A stretch of DNA of 64,000 nucleotides from Sphingomonas melonis (GCF_013409985.1 NZ_JACCBY010000003.1:496001-560000); one strand, 5' to 3'; counted from the stretch's first letter, positions 8,049-17,578 are shown. Numbers and translations: made by a program. The notes: generated from the sequence alone by a model not told the origin.

Positions 8049-8476
8049 TCGTCTTCGACCTGCGCTGCGGGCTGGATCACGTCTTCGAGGCATGGTTCGC
8101 CTCCAGCGCCGCTTATGATGCGCAGGCGGCGGCGGGGCTGCTCGCCTGTCCGATGTGCGGCGATACCGCGATCGGCAAGGCGGTGATGGCGCCGAGCATT
8201 CCCGCCAAGGGCAACCGCCGCGCCGACCTGCCGCCCGCCGCCGCGATCAAGGCGGCGCTGAGCGAGATTGCCGCCAGCCAGGCCAAGGCGCTCGCCGACT
8301 CCGCCTGGGTCGGTGGCGATTTCGCGACGCGGGCCCGCGCGATGCACGACGGCGAAGAGGCCGTCCGCCCGATCCACGGGCAGGCCAGCTTGGCGGAGGC
8401 GAAGGCGCTGGTCAAGGATGGCGTGCCGGTCGCGCCGCTGCTCTGTCCGGTGGTGCCGCCCGAAAAGGCGCATTGA
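8045..8476 (+). CDS. DUF1178 family protein
   Basis: Predicted 143 aa. It begins MIVFDLRCGLDHVFEAWFASSAAYDAQ and then has a CPMCGD pair, the DUF1178 pattern of a small zinc-ribbon-like start. The middle is a low-complexity Ala-rich helix and the end has LVKDGVPVAPLLCP. The start is GTG 8045, overlapping the TGA of the hydrolase gene. The function is unknown; the family is widespread in Alpha- and Betaproteobacteria and often follows a nitrilase gene, as it does here. Confidence 0.88.
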   Translation: MIVFDLRCGLDHVFEAWFASSAAYDAQAAAGLLACPMCGDTAIGKAVMAPSIPAKGNRRADLPPAAAIKAALSEIAASQAKALADSAWVGGDFATRARAMHDGEEAVRPIHGQASLAEAKALVKDGVPVAPLLCPVVPPEKAH

Positions 8477-8519
8477 CCCGCTGGACCCGCCCGGCGCGCG
8501 CCGGTATCAGGAGCGTAGT

Positions 8520-8596
8520 GGCCCCGTAGCTCAGCCGGATAGAGCGCCAGATTCCTAATCTGTAGGTCGCGCGTTCGAATCGCGCCGGGGTCACCA
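8520..8596 (+). tRNA. tRNA-Arg(CCT)
   Basis: This is a 77-nt cloverleaf with encoded CCA. The acceptor GGCCCCG pairs with CGGGGTC (one G-T pair). The D arm is GCTCAGCCGGATAGAGC. The anticodon loop is TTCCTAA with anticodon CCT, reading AGG, and the T arm is GCGCG-TTCGAAT-CGCGC. It starts 44 nt after the DUF1178 stop. Confidence 0.97.
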
Positions 8597-8847
8597 TCCC
8601 TCCAGCTCTGGATCACCGGTGGGGCGAACCGCGCGACGGCGCGTTATGCCCGGGTCGCGGCGGGCGTTGCCGATCGTGCTCGTCCCATGATCCCGCCGCG
8701 ACACCCGATCATGTCGACAACGGACATGCTTGCATCGCGCCGCCGGTCGGGGCATAGCGCCCGCCCGCCGGGGGGCGGCAGCACTGCAAAATGCCGGCAA
8801 CAATTCGCGGCTAGAGCGATGGCCGGATCAGCCATGTGGGGATCAAC
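8597..8847. other. intergenic region without recognised gene
   Basis: About 250 nt between tRNA-Arg and a small membrane ORF. Short frames on both strands have no recognisable motif or good ribosome-binding site. I see nothing functional in it beyond GC-rich sequence. Confidence 0.5.
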
Positions 8848-9024
8848 GTGTTCAGCCAGACCATCAGCGCAACGGCGCCCGCCGAAGCCGATTCGGGCGC
8901 TGTGCCCGGCGTTCCGGGCTCGCGGATCAAGCCGCTCGGCTTCTGGCTCTATGTGCTCGTCGGCGTGCTGATGATCATCGGTTCGGCGATCGCGCTGCCG
9001 TTCGTGCCCGTCCGCTCGCGCTGA
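8848..9024 (+). CDS. small single-pass membrane protein, hypothetical
   Basis: Predicted 58 aa from GTG 8848, which follows GGGGA at a suitable distance; a GTG at 8836 would add 4 residues. The N-terminal half is polar and Ala/Ser/Pro-rich. The C-terminal half is one hydrophobic helix (FWLYVLVGVLMIIGSAIALP) ending in Arg-rich VPVRSR. This is a plausible small inner-membrane protein; I do not recognise a family. The only support is the membrane segment and the ribosome-binding site. Confidence 0.45.
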   Translation: MFSQTISATAPAEADSGAVPGVPGSRIKPLGFWLYVLVGVLMIIGSAIALPFVPVRSR

Positions 9025-9130
9025 GCGGGCGTCGCGGCCCGTCGCCGCATCGGACACTATAGCGTCAGTGTTGACGTCGGGAGCATCGTCGGCCGCAAAT
9101 GGCGCGATGCTCCCGATCGAAGAGCCGGGT

Positions 9131-9391
9131 TCAGGCCTTCACGTGCTGCGAGATATACTTGTTCATCTCGAACATCGTGCACTTGTCGCGGCCGAACACC
9201 TTCTGCAGCTTCTCGTCGGCAAGAATTTCGCGCTTGTTTTCAGGGTTCTGCAGGTTGTTGGCCTTGATATATTCCCACACCTTGCTGATCACCTCACTGC
9301 GCGGCAGCTTGTCGTTGCCGACGATCGCACCCAGCTCCGCAGAGGGCTGTACGGGCGCATGGATGCCGCCGGTCTTGGTAGTCGTAGCCAT
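9131..9391 (-). CDS. SWIB/MDM2 domain protein
   Basis: Predicted 86 aa, almost entirely one SWIB fold. It has LPRSEVISKVWEYIKANNLQNPENKREILADEKLQKVFG, then a MFEMNKYISQH end. SWIB domains occur in eukaryotic chromatin remodellers and in a limited set of bacteria; bacterial versions are thought to be DNA-associated, but their role is not established. ATG 9391 is preceded by AGGAAGGA. It lies downstream of, and on the same strand as, the DUF2945 gene, separated by a GC-rich hairpin. Confidence 0.9.
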   Translation of the reverse strand: MATTTKTGGIHAPVQPSAELGAIVGNDKLPRSEVISKVWEYIKANNLQNPENKREILADEKLQKVFGRDKCTMFEMNKYISQHVKA

Positions 9392-9396
9392 CGCAT

Positions 9397-9436
9397 TCCT
9401 TCCTGCTCGCGCCCGGTCCAGCCCGGGCGCTCTCAA
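9397..9436 (-). terminator. GC-rich hairpin between DUF2945 and SWIB genes
   Basis: On the minus strand GCGCCCGG pairs with CCGGGCGC around a 6-nt loop, just after the DUF2945 gene. There is no T-run, so it is either a Rho-assisted terminator or an mRNA-processing hairpin. Confidence 0.3.
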
Positions 9437-9439
9437 ACG

Positions 9440-9646
9440 TTACGCTTTCTTCAGCGCGGTCGCCTTGTGCGCTGCCTTTCCACCGTTGTCACTCTTTACG
9501 ATATATTGCGGGTCGTCCTTCGAGGCGCGGACGGTATGCCCCTTGATCGCGGTGTCGCTGGTCTGCTTCTTCTCGACCGTGCCGTGCGCGGTGCCGCCAT
9601 GGCTCTTCCACGTCACTTCGTCGCCCTTCTTGAGGTCCGTCATCAT
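9440..9646 (-). CDS. DUF2945 (hypervirulence-associated TUDOR-like) protein
   Basis: Predicted 68 aa (67 if the second Met is used). The pattern KKGDEVTWKSHGGTAHGTVEKK...IKGHTVRASKDDPQYIVKSDNGGKAAHKA is the DUF2945 family, a small SH3/Tudor-like barrel. The protein is strongly basic, so nucleic acid binding is plausible but unproven. It is paired with a SWIB-domain gene on the same strand, another small chromatin-type fold. Confidence 0.85.
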   Translation of the reverse strand: MMTDLKKGDEVTWKSHGGTAHGTVEKKQTSDTAIKGHTVRASKDDPQYIVKSDNGGKAAHKATALKKA

Positions 9647-9790
9647 CCGTCTCCCATGCGTTCAACCGGCTAACAGCGTGCCAATGCGTCAAAGGGTTGC
9701 ACGCGGCGGCGCAGCCACGGTTGGACGCGTTGCGGAAACGAACTTATGGATGCCGCCGCCGCCGCAGGCGGCTGGACGAAGGGACGACAC

Positions 9791-10411
9791 ATGACCGATC
9801 AGCACGACACGCCGGACGAGGGCAGCACCGCCGCAACCGGTGACGCGCCGGCCGTCCCCGCCGACGTCGCCGAGGCGATCCGCACCCTGATCCGCTGGGC
9901 CGGCGACGATCCGAGCCGCGAAGGGCTGATCGATACGCCGCGCCGCGTCGCCAAGGCGTGGAAGGAATATTGCGCCGGCTATGCCGACGACCCCGCCCAG
10001 CACCTCGCCCGCGTGTTCGAGGAGGTGGGCGGCTATGACGAGATCGTGCTGCTCAAGGACATCCCGTTCCAGTCGCATTGCGAACATCACATGGCACCGA
10101 TCATCGGCAAGGCGCACATCGCCTATCTACCCCGCAACCATGTCGTCGGGATCAGCAAGCTCGCCCGCGTGCTGCACGGCTTCGCGCGCCGGTTGCAGGT
10201 GCAGGAGCGGCTCACCGCCGAGGTCGCCGATTGTATCTGGGACAATCTCAAGCCGCAGGGGGTCGCGGTGGTGATCGAGGCGAGCCACGCCTGCATGACC
10301 GCGCGCGGGGTGCGCACGCCGGGCGTGTCGATGGTCACCAGCCGGATGATGGGCGTGTTCCGCGAGGACGACCGCAGCCGCAAGGAAGTGCTGGCGCTGA
10401 TGGGATGCTGA
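9791..10411 (+). CDS. folE: GTP cyclohydrolase I
   Basis: Predicted 206 aa. It contains [18 protein letters not shown], the zinc/active-site HCEHHMAPI (C97, H99, H100), [19 protein letters not shown] and the late Cys in [11 protein letters not shown]. It converts GTP to dihydroneopterin triphosphate, the first step of folate and tetrahydropterin synthesis. ATG 9791 follows a GGGACGAC ribosome-binding site. The last 7 nt overlap the next gene, and folB follows, giving a pterin operon. Confidence 0.96.
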   Translation: MTDQHDTPDEGSTAATGDAPAVPADVAEAIRTLIRWAGDDPSREGLIDTPRRVAKAWKEYCAGYADDPAQHLARVFEEVGGYDEIVLLKDIPFQSHCEHHMAPIIGKAHIAYLPRNHVVGISKLARVLHGFARRLQVQERLTAEVADCIWDNLKPQGVAVVIEASHACMTARGVRTPGVSMVTSRMMGVFREDDRSRKEVLALMGC

Positions 10412-11154
10412 GCGGGGCCGTCCTCGTCACCGGTGGGGCGAAGCGGCTCGGCGCGGTCATCGCGCGCGCCTGTGCCGCCGCCGGCTGGCGGGTGGTGGTC
10501 CATTACGGCACCTCCGCCGTGGATGCGCAGGCGCTGGCGGCGGATATCGGCGGCGCGAGCGTGCAGGGCGACCTCGCCGACCCCGCCGCCACCGCGACGC
10601 TGCTCGCCCGCGCGCGGGACGCGGCCGGCGGGCCGGTCGGCGCATTGGTCAACAGCGCCTCGCTGTTCGCCTATGACCGCCCCGAGGCGATCGATCCGGC
10701 ACTCGCGGCGCGGCTGCACGCGATCAACGCGGTCGCGCCGGCGATGCTGGCGGCGGCGCTCGCGGCGCAGGACGATGTCGACGACGGCGCCGTCGTCAAC
10801 CTGCTCGACCAGAAGCTCGCCAACCCCAATCCCGACTTCTTCAGCTACACGCTCAGCAAATATGCGCTCGCCGGCGCGACCGAGATGCTGGCGCAGGCGC
10901 TGGCGCCGAAGGTGCGCGTCAACGCGGTCGCGCCCGGCATCACCCTGCCGAGCGGCGACCAGAGCGAGGCGGACTTTGCCGCGGTGGCCGCGGACAATCT
11001 GTTGCGGCGGCCGGTGGGTGCGGACGCCGTCGCGGCGGCGGTGGTCTATCTGCTCGGCGCGCGCAGCGTCACCGGCCAGACGCTCTACGTCGATTGCGGG
11101 CAGCGCTTCCTGCGCCGCGACGGCGACGTGATGTTCGCGGGGCGTGATGGCTGA
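10405..11154 (+). CDS. short-chain dehydrogenase, FolM/pteridine-reductase-like
   Basis: Predicted 249 aa. The cofactor loop is T9-G-G-A-K-R-L-G, which fits the TGxxxRxG form typical of pteridine reductases and FolM rather than the usual TGxxxGxG. NLLDQK (D135) precedes the catalytic Y148-xxx-K152. Lying between folE and folB, it probably reduces a dihydropterin such as dihydromonapterin or dihydrofolate with NADPH. ATG 10405 overlaps the folE end by 7 nt. The exact substrate is inferred. Confidence 0.82.
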   Translation: MLSGAVLVTGGAKRLGAVIARACAAAGWRVVVHYGTSAVDAQALAADIGGASVQGDLADPAATATLLARARDAAGGPVGALVNSASLFAYDRPEAIDPALAARLHAINAVAPAMLAAALAAQDDVDDGAVVNLLDQKLANPNPDFFSYTLSKYALAGATEMLAQALAPKVRVNAVAPGITLPSGDQSEADFAAVAADNLLRRPVGADAVAAAVVYLLGARSVTGQTLYVDCGQRFLRRDGDVMFAGRDG

Positions 11155-11497
11155 CTATACCACGATCCTCGACGGCCTCGAGGTCGCGATGCGCCTCGGC
11201 ATCCACCCGCATGAGGCGGCGCCGCAGCGGGTCCGCCTGTCGGTATGGATGACGGTCGATTATCCGGCCCCGCCGGGCGCCGATGCGATCGAGGCGGTGC
11301 TCGACTATGACTTCCTGCGCGACGGCATCCTCGCCATGGCCGCCGGTCCCGGCTTCGCATTGCAGGAGACGCTGGTCGAGGCGGTCGCGACGCTGTGCCT
11401 GGCCGATCCGCGCGTCCGGCACGTGCGCGTGCGGTCGATGAAGCCCGACATTTACCCCGACGCCGCCGTGGGATGCGAGATCACCCGCTCGCGCTAG
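11147..11497 (+). CDS. folB: dihydroneopterin aldolase
   Basis: Predicted 116 aa. It has the family pattern LEVAMRLGIHPHEAAPQRVRLSVWM...LDYDFLRDGI...FALQETLVEAVATLCLADPRVRHVRVRSMKPDIYPDA, with the active-site Glu in the LQETL helix and a late Lys (MKP). It cleaves dihydroneopterin in folate synthesis. ATG 11147 (after a GTG at 11144) overlaps the stop of the FolM-like gene. The 3' end overlaps a convergent hydrolase gene by 4 nt. Confidence 0.88.
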   Translation: MADYTTILDGLEVAMRLGIHPHEAAPQRVRLSVWMTVDYPAPPGADAIEAVLDYDFLRDGILAMAAGPGFALQETLVEAVATLCLADPRVRHVRVRSMKPDIYPDAAVGCEITRSR

Positions 11498-11994
11498 CGC
11501 CAGACCGACGCCGCGGTGACGACGGGCAGCTTCGACGCGAGCGCGCGCAATGCGACCGCATGGACGATGTCGCTCGGTGCGGTGCAGAGGTCGCCGACGA
11601 CCTGCACATCATAGCCGTCCGCGCTGCGCGACAAAGCGGTGAAGACGACGCAATTCTGGGTCATCATCCCGGCGATCAGCAGCACGTCGACATCGTCCAG
11701 GTGCGCGGCGAGATCGGTGCCCTGGAAGGAGGCGGCATGGTGCTTGACGACGACCGGCGCATTGCCGGCCGCGGCAAGGATCGCCGGGCGGATGGCCGCA
11801 CCGGCGCTCCCCGTCGCGAACGCGCCGGGGCTGCGCGACTCATGCCGGACGAGGATCAGCCGATCACCCGCGGCTTGCGCCTGCCCGATCGCCGCGACGA
11901 TCCGCGCCTCGACCTCATCAGCCTGCCACAGCGGCAGCGCGCCGCCCGGAAAATACTCGTTCTGAATGTCGATGACGATAAGTGCGCGCGTCAT
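11494..11994 (-). CDS. isochorismatase-like cysteine hydrolase
   Basis: Predicted 166 aa. It contains ALIVIDIQNEYFPGGALPL (catalytic Asp), LILVRHES, VVKHHAASFQGTDL (Lys) and MMTQNCVVFTALSRSADGYDVQVVGD (Cys nucleophile), all of the nicotinamidase/isochorismatase fold. Substrates of this family vary and cannot be fixed from sequence. ATG 11994 was chosen as it starts directly at the first strand. It is convergent with folB. Confidence 0.88.
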   Translation of the reverse strand: MTRALIVIDIQNEYFPGGALPLWQADEVEARIVAAIGQAQAAGDRLILVRHESRSPGAFATGSAGAAIRPAILAAAGNAPVVVKHHAASFQGTDLAAHLDDVDVLLIAGMMTQNCVVFTALSRSADGYDVQVVGDLCTAPSDIVHAVALRALASKLPVVTAASVWR

Positions 11995-12128
11995 GGCGAT
12001 CACATGCCTTTGCGGGCTAGCGGTAGCTCAAGCTACGCGGGGGACCGCTCGTTAGCCGAGCGAAACGATTGGGTCTGCCTTACGGCTGCTATAATAGCGA
12101 GGCGGGTCGGACAAGGCGGGCATTCACC

Positions 12129-13010
12129 ATGAGCAGTCTCTGCAGACGCTTCGGATGTTTCCGCCATCGGGTGATAACGCTTTGTATTTTCGGGATGACC
12201 ATGTGGCCGGTTGCGGGCTTTGCGCAGTCCGTCTCGGAGCCGAAGGATAGCGCCGAGATGCTACGGTTGCGGCTCGCGCCGCAGATGAACCCGCTAGGGC
12301 GGCCAATGCCCGCGGACGCCGCGCAGCTCGATCGCGCGTATAAGGAGGGACAGTATCTCCAGCTGGTCCGGCGGCTGAACTCTCCATCCGCCCCGGACGA
12401 TATCGCGCTCGACCTGAATTGGGAGCAATCGCGGCTGTTCGACGGCGCCGGTTTCGTCGTCACCTATGGCTATATGAATGCCCTTTGGCGGCTCGCGCAG
12501 ATGCTTCCGGTGGCGGACCGTGGCGGGATCGAAGGCTCCGCGGCGATGGTCTTCCTGTACAATTACATCCTCATCGCCGTCGATGGGGTGCGCTGCGGCG
12601 ATGCGACGGCACCGGTGCATCGCCGTGACCAACTCCTGGGGAACAATCGCGCGATCGTCACGTATCTCGCGGGTTTGCCCGTCGAAGCGAGGATGCGCCT
12701 GGCATCGGTCGCGGTCGGGCTTGAACGGGCCACATCGCATGTCCGGCGTAACGATCCGGTACTATGCAGGGGAGGGATGGCGGAGATCATCGCCGGACTG
12801 CAGGCACAGGGATCGAAGCCATTGCCGACTGTGCCGGCTGCACCCGGAAGCCCCGGCGATACGGTGCTGGTCCCGCCCAGCGCGACATATACGCCGTCGT
12901 TCATCGACGAGGCGACGGCCGGCCCCAAGCAGGATGCAATCCGACAGGCGCTTCCGGAGTCTCTCACCCGGTGGCTGCAAGCGCCGGCGACCGGCTCACC
13001 GGCCCCTTAA
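12129..13010 (+). CDS. secreted protein of unknown function
   Basis: Predicted 293 aa. A long basic N-region is followed by a hydrophobic signal (VITLCIFGMTMWPVAGFAQ), suggesting export. The mature part is mixed alpha, with GFVVTYGYMNALWRLAQMLP and AMVFLYNYILIAVDGVRCGD, then a Pro-rich C-terminus. I recognise no family or catalytic motif. ATG 12129 gives a good signal peptide. It is flanked by unrelated genes and probably forms its own unit. Confidence 0.6.
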   Translation: MSSLCRRFGCFRHRVITLCIFGMTMWPVAGFAQSVSEPKDSAEMLRLRLAPQMNPLGRPMPADAAQLDRAYKEGQYLQLVRRLNSPSAPDDIALDLNWEQSRLFDGAGFVVTYGYMNALWRLAQMLPVADRGGIEGSAAMVFLYNYILIAVDGVRCGDATAPVHRRDQLLGNNRAIVTYLAGLPVEARMRLASVAVGLERATSHVRRNDPVLCRGGMAEIIAGLQAQGSKPLPTVPAAPGSPGDTVLVPPSATYTPSFIDEATAGPKQDAIRQALPESLTRWLQAPATGSPAP

Positions 13011-13234
13011 GTGCCTTCCCGGCCATGCAATCGCGCGATTTCATGGCCGGAAACGGACTTTGGTTTACCCGCGACCGGCGCCGTTGGTGTGCAGCGCCGC
13101 AGCTTCGGCTGGCAGGCGATGCCGATCGTCGAGCATACCGGCTTGCCGAGCCTGGTCGTACACGCGCGACAGGTTCTGGTCTGCTCGGTGCAAACCTGCG
13201 GTGTTGCCAGCGCGAGGGCGATCAGCGTCAGCAT
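13007..13234 (-). CDS. small secreted Cys-rich protein coupled to leuA
   Basis: Predicted 75 aa. ATG 13234 lies 1 nt after the leuA stop on the same strand. A short signal-like start (MLTLIALALATPQVC) is followed by a segment with seven Cys residues (CTEQTRTCRACTTR, CSTIGIACQ, RRC). The C-terminal half is basic. No Shine-Dalgarno is visible, so translation would depend on ribosomes ending leuA. I do not recognise a family; disulfide-rich periplasmic protein is the best description. Confidence 0.55.
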   Translation of the reverse strand: MLTLIALALATPQVCTEQTRTCRACTTRLGKPVCSTIGIACQPKLRRCTPTAPVAGKPKSVSGHEIARLHGREGT

Positions 13235-13235
13235 G

Positions 13236-14891
13236 TCACGCGCGGTTCGCCGCGCTGAGCACCGCGCGGACGCTTGCCGTGGCGATATCGGTGTCCAGGC
13301 CGACGCCGAACACCGTGCGACCATCCGCCGTGCGGCACTCGACATAGGCGGCCGCCTGCGCATCGGCGCCATAGCCGATCGCATGTTCGCTGTAGTCGAC
13401 CACGTCGAGCGCCGGCCCGGTCTCGCCGAGCGCGGCGATCACGCCCGAGATCAACCCGTTGCCGCGGCCCGAGATCGACCGTTCCTCGCCATCGACGGCG
13501 ACGCGGCCGACGAACAGCCGGTCGCCGGCGCCGCCGCTCTCCTCATAGTCGCGGAGCACGAACCGGTCGTTCGGGCGGGGCAGATAGGTCGCCTCGAACC
13601 GGCCCCAAATGTCGGCGGCGCCGAGTTCGCGGCTGGTCTCGTCGGCGAGCGCCTGGACGTGGCGGCTGAAATCGGCCTGCAAGCGCTTGGGCAGCTTCAG
13701 CCCCTTGTCCTGCTCGATGACCCAGGCGACACCGCCCTTGCCGCTTTGCGAATTGACGCGGATCACCGCTTCGTAGCTGCGGCCGAGATCGGCGGGATCG
13801 ATCGGCAGATAGGGGACTTCCCACACGTCGTCGTTACGCGCCGCCTGCGCCGCGAAACCCTTCTTGATCGCGTCCTGGTGGCTGCCGGAGAAAGCGGTGA
13901 ACACCAGATCGCCGGCATAGGGCGTGCGGGGATGCACCGGGATGTTGGTGCAATAGTTGATCGTGTTGACGATGCCGTCGATGTCCGACAGGTCGAGATC
14001 GGGCGACACGCCCTGCGTGTACATGTTGAGCGCGACGGTCACGAGGTCGCAATTGCCGGTGCGCTCGCCGTTGCCGAGCAGGCAGCCCTCGACGCGGTCG
14101 GCGCCCGCCATCAGCCCCAGTTCCGCCGCCGCGACACCGGTGCCGCGGTCGTTGTGGGTGTGGAGCGAGATCACCACCGCGTCACGGTTCGGGATGTTGC
14201 GGCCGAACCATTCGATCTGGTCGGCATAGACGTTGGGCGTCGCGCATTCGACCGTCGCGGGCAGGTTGAAGATGATCGGCTTGTCGGCGGTCGGCTGGAG
14301 CACGTCCATCACCGCCGCGCACACTTCGAGCGAGAAATCGAGTTCGGCGGTCGAGAAGGTCTCGGGGCTGTATTCGAAGCGCCAGTCGGTGTCGGGGCGC
14401 TTGGCCGCCTCGTCGCGCAGCACCTTGACGCCCTCGATCGCGATCCGCTTCACCTCGTCGCGGGTCATGCCGAACACGATCTTGCGCCATGCCGGCGACA
14501 CCGCGTTGTAGAGATGGACGATCGCCTGTTTCGCGCCGTCGAGGCTGGCGAAGCTCGTCTCGATCAGGTCGCGGCGCGACTGGGTGAGCACCTGAACGAA
14601 CACGTCGTCGGGGATGCGCCCGGTCTTCACCAGCCCGCTGATGAAGTCGAACTCGGTCGCCCCCGCCGAAGGGAAGCCGACCTCGATCTCCTTCAGGCCG
14701 ACCTTGACGAGCAGGTCGAACAGGCGCGTCTTCTTCTCGGCGTCCATTGGGTCGATGAGCGCCTGGTTGCCGTCGCGCAGGTCGGTCGACAGCCAGCGCG
14801 GCGCGCGGGTGATGACGCGCGACGGCCATTGCCGGTCGGGCAGGTCGATGGTGGGGAAGGGGCGGTATTTGGTCGATGGATCGCGGAGCAT
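13236..14891 (-). CDS. leuA: 2-isopropylmalate synthase (long LeuA type)
   Basis: Predicted 551 aa. It starts with [15 protein letters not shown] (catalytic Arg and metal Asp), continues with [13 protein letters not shown] and the metal-binding [18 protein letters not shown], and ends in a LeuA dimer/allosteric domain. The length and opening ([13 protein letters not shown]) are of the LeuA type found in actinobacteria, fungi and sphingomonads, not the enterobacterial 520-aa type. It condenses acetyl-CoA with 2-oxoisovalerate, the first step of leucine synthesis, and is leucine-inhibited. A Leu-rich leader peptide and hairpins upstream suggest attenuation. Confidence 0.96.
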   Translation of the reverse strand: MLRDPSTKYRPFPTIDLPDRQWPSRVITRAPRWLSTDLRDGNQALIDPMDAEKKTRLFDLLVKVGLKEIEVGFPSAGATEFDFISGLVKTGRIPDDVFVQVLTQSRRDLIETSFASLDGAKQAIVHLYNAVSPAWRKIVFGMTRDEVKRIAIEGVKVLRDEAAKRPDTDWRFEYSPETFSTAELDFSLEVCAAVMDVLQPTADKPIIFNLPATVECATPNVYADQIEWFGRNIPNRDAVVISLHTHNDRGTGVAAAELGLMAGADRVEGCLLGNGERTGNCDLVTVALNMYTQGVSPDLDLSDIDGIVNTINYCTNIPVHPRTPYAGDLVFTAFSGSHQDAIKKGFAAQAARNDDVWEVPYLPIDPADLGRSYEAVIRVNSQSGKGGVAWVIEQDKGLKLPKRLQADFSRHVQALADETSRELGAADIWGRFEATYLPRPNDRFVLRDYEESGGAGDRLFVGRVAVDGEERSISGRGNGLISGVIAALGETGPALDVVDYSEHAIGYGADAQAAAYVECRTADGRTVFGVGLDTDIATASVRAVLSAANRA

Positions 14892-14956
14892 GTGTCGGTC
14901 CCGTCTTTGGCGCCGCGGACGCTGATCGTCGGACGCGGCTGGGTGGCGCTGAAGCG

Positions 14957-15011
14957 TTATCCGGCCCTTAGGGAGGCGTGCACGAGCAACCGCCGCCCTA
15001 AGGGCGGATAA
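14957..15011 (-). promoter_or_regulatory. leu attenuator-like hairpins between leader peptide and leuA
   Basis: The arms 14957-14973 and 14996-15011 form a 16-bp stem with a single bulged G. The arm 14993-15007 can instead fold alone (CCGCCC-TAA-GGGCGG), with the leader stop codon in its loop. The two structures exclude each other, as expected for an attenuator. No clear U-run follows the long stem, so transcription termination versus another mechanism is open. Confidence 0.6.
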
Positions 15012-15039
15012 GTCGCAGAAGGAGGGTCGTGCGGTCCAT
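14998..15039 (-). CDS. leuL: leu leader peptide
   Basis: This is a 13-codon frame upstream of leu[14 protein letters not shown] then TAG. It holds four Leu codons within five codons (CTC CTT CTG CGA CTT) and Leu/Ile/Arg bias just before the hairpins. It begins 146 nt upstream of the leuA ATG. A ribosome stalling at the Leu codons would cover the proximal arm of the hairpin. This matches leader peptides of amino acid attenuators. It is too short for ordinary gene calls; no strong Shine-Dalgarno is visible. Confidence 0.7.
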   Translation of the reverse strand: MDRTTLLLRLIRP

Positions 15040-15185
15040 TATGCCGCGTTCATGGCCGAGGCGGATCGGCTTGTCCACCCGTCGCGGCGGCGCGGTGCGG
15101 CGTTGACGACCTGTTAAGTCTCTTGCCGCTAGCCGGTCGAGAGGCGGCTCGGCCCCTCATTAACTTATGTTTTGAAGGGCTTAGG

Positions 15186-15581
15186 ATGCGTCAGCTCGTC
15201 TACATCAGCAGCGTGCGAAAACAGGCGGATGTCGATCCGGCGGTGATCCTCGCTCAATCGCGCCGCAACAATGCGCGGGCACGGGTGACGGGGCTGCTGT
15301 TCTTCGACGGCAAGCGCTTCCTCCAGGCGCTGGAGGGGGACGATGCGACGGTCGACGCCACCTTCGCACGAATCCAGGCGGATGGCCACCACCATGCGCT
15401 GGTCGTGCTGTCGAATCGCACGATCGAGACGCGCGAGTTCGGCGAATGGGCAATGGCGTACAAGGCGCCCGACGAGGAGGGCGGCGATCCGCTCGACCGG
15501 ATCAGCGCGCTGACCGCGAACGCCAACCCGGCGGTGCGGGCGACGTTCGCTGGGTTCGCCAAGGTGCGGCGCGCGGCCTGA
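15186..15581 (+). CDS. short BLUF-domain blue-light sensor
   Basis: Predicted 131 aa, essentially one BLUF domain. It has MRQLVYIS with the flavin-contacting Y6, N29 in RRNNARARVTGLL and Q47 in RFLQALEGD, plus a Trp in GEWAMAY. These are the residues of the FAD photocycle (Tyr-Gln switch). No output domain is present, so it should signal through a partner. ATG 15186 was chosen because it starts at the first strand of the fold and is preceded by AGG. It is divergent from the leu leader. Confidence 0.92.
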   Translation: MRQLVYISSVRKQADVDPAVILAQSRRNNARARVTGLLFFDGKRFLQALEGDDATVDATFARIQADGHHHALVVLSNRTIETREFGEWAMAYKAPDEEGGDPLDRISALTANANPAVRATFAGFAKVRRAA

Positions 15582-15600
15582 CCGGCCACGCGCCCGCGGC

Positions 15601-16218
15601 TCACTGCGCGGTGAACGCCGCGTGGATGTGGAGCTTGACCTCGTCGGACACGACCGGGGCATAGGCGCCGACGCCGAAGTCGCTGCGCTTGATCGTCGCG
15701 GTGCCGTTGAAGCCGAAGTTGAGCTTCTTGCTCATCGGGTTGGCGCCTGCGCCGACGAAGGTCGCGTCGATCGTCACCGGCTTGGTCTGATCCTTGATCG
15801 TCAAATTGCCGGTGATCGTCGCCTTGTTGCCGCCGCGCGGGGTGACGCTGGTCGAGACGAAGCGCGCGGTCGGATATTTGGCCGCGTCGAAGAAGTCCGG
15901 CGACTGGAGGTGCTTGGCGAAGGGCGCCGCGGTGACGGCGAGGTCGGCGATCTGGAAGGTCACGTCCACCTTGGCGGCGGCGGGCTTGGCGGGATCGATC
16001 GTGATCGAGCCGGTCGAGGCGCCGAACATGCCCTGCAGCATCGAAAAGCCCATATGGTTGACCTCCCACGACACCTGGGTGTGGGCGGGATCGACCTGAT
16101 AGGTGCCCGCGGGAACCTTGGTGGTCGGCTGGCCCGGCTGCGCCGGGACGGTCGGGATGATCTGGGCGACGGCGGGAACGGCGGCCGTTGCGAGCACGGC
16201 GGCGAGGAGGAGACGCAT
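15601..16218 (-). CDS. YceI family periplasmic protein
   Basis: Predicted 205 aa. It has a signal peptide (MRLLLAAVLATAAVPAVAQ) followed by the YceI lipocalin-like barrel: AGTYQVDPAHTQVSWEVNHMGFSMLQGMFGASTGSITIDP...FFDAAKYPTARFVST...GNLTIKDQTKPVTIDATFVG...DFGVGAY. YceI proteins bind polyisoprenoid-type lipids in the periplasm; the physiological role is uncertain. ATG 16218 follows GGAGCTTCTTCC. A palindromic repeat lies between it and ilvC. Confidence 0.93.
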   Translation of the reverse strand: MRLLLAAVLATAAVPAVAQIIPTVPAQPGQPTTKVPAGTYQVDPAHTQVSWEVNHMGFSMLQGMFGASTGSITIDPAKPAAAKVDVTFQIADLAVTAAPFAKHLQSPDFFDAAKYPTARFVSTSVTPRGGNKATITGNLTIKDQTKPVTIDATFVGAGANPMSKKLNFGFNGTATIKRSDFGVGAYAPVVSDEVKLHIHAAFTAQ

Positions 16219-16312
16219 GGAAGAAGCTCCGAAAAGAGTGTTTCGGAGGTTAAACCATGGGTTTGTGACAAGCGGAAGAGGCAAAGCCGAAACGGATCGT
16301 TCCAAATCCCGG

Positions 16313-16458
16313 TCCTCCCCCGCCAGGGGGAGGGGGACCGCCGCGCGACAGCGTGGTGGTGGAGGGAGAGGAAGGGCGGGAGCCTCGTTCACGAAACGTC
16401 CCGTCTCCTCCCCCTCCGTCACGGCTTCGCCGTGCCACCTCCCCCTGGCGGGGGAGGA
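16313..16458. repeat. palindromic intergenic repeat, family A copy 1
   Basis: Starts TCCTCCCCCGCCAGGGGGAG and ends with the complementary CTCCCCCTGGCGGGGGAGGA. An inner arm has GTCACGGCTTCGCCGTG. It sits between the 3' end of ilvC and the YceI gene. A close copy is at 52661-52788. Confidence 0.85.
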
Positions 16459-16466
16459 ATGGCTGC

Positions 16467-17578
<1,112 letters not shown>

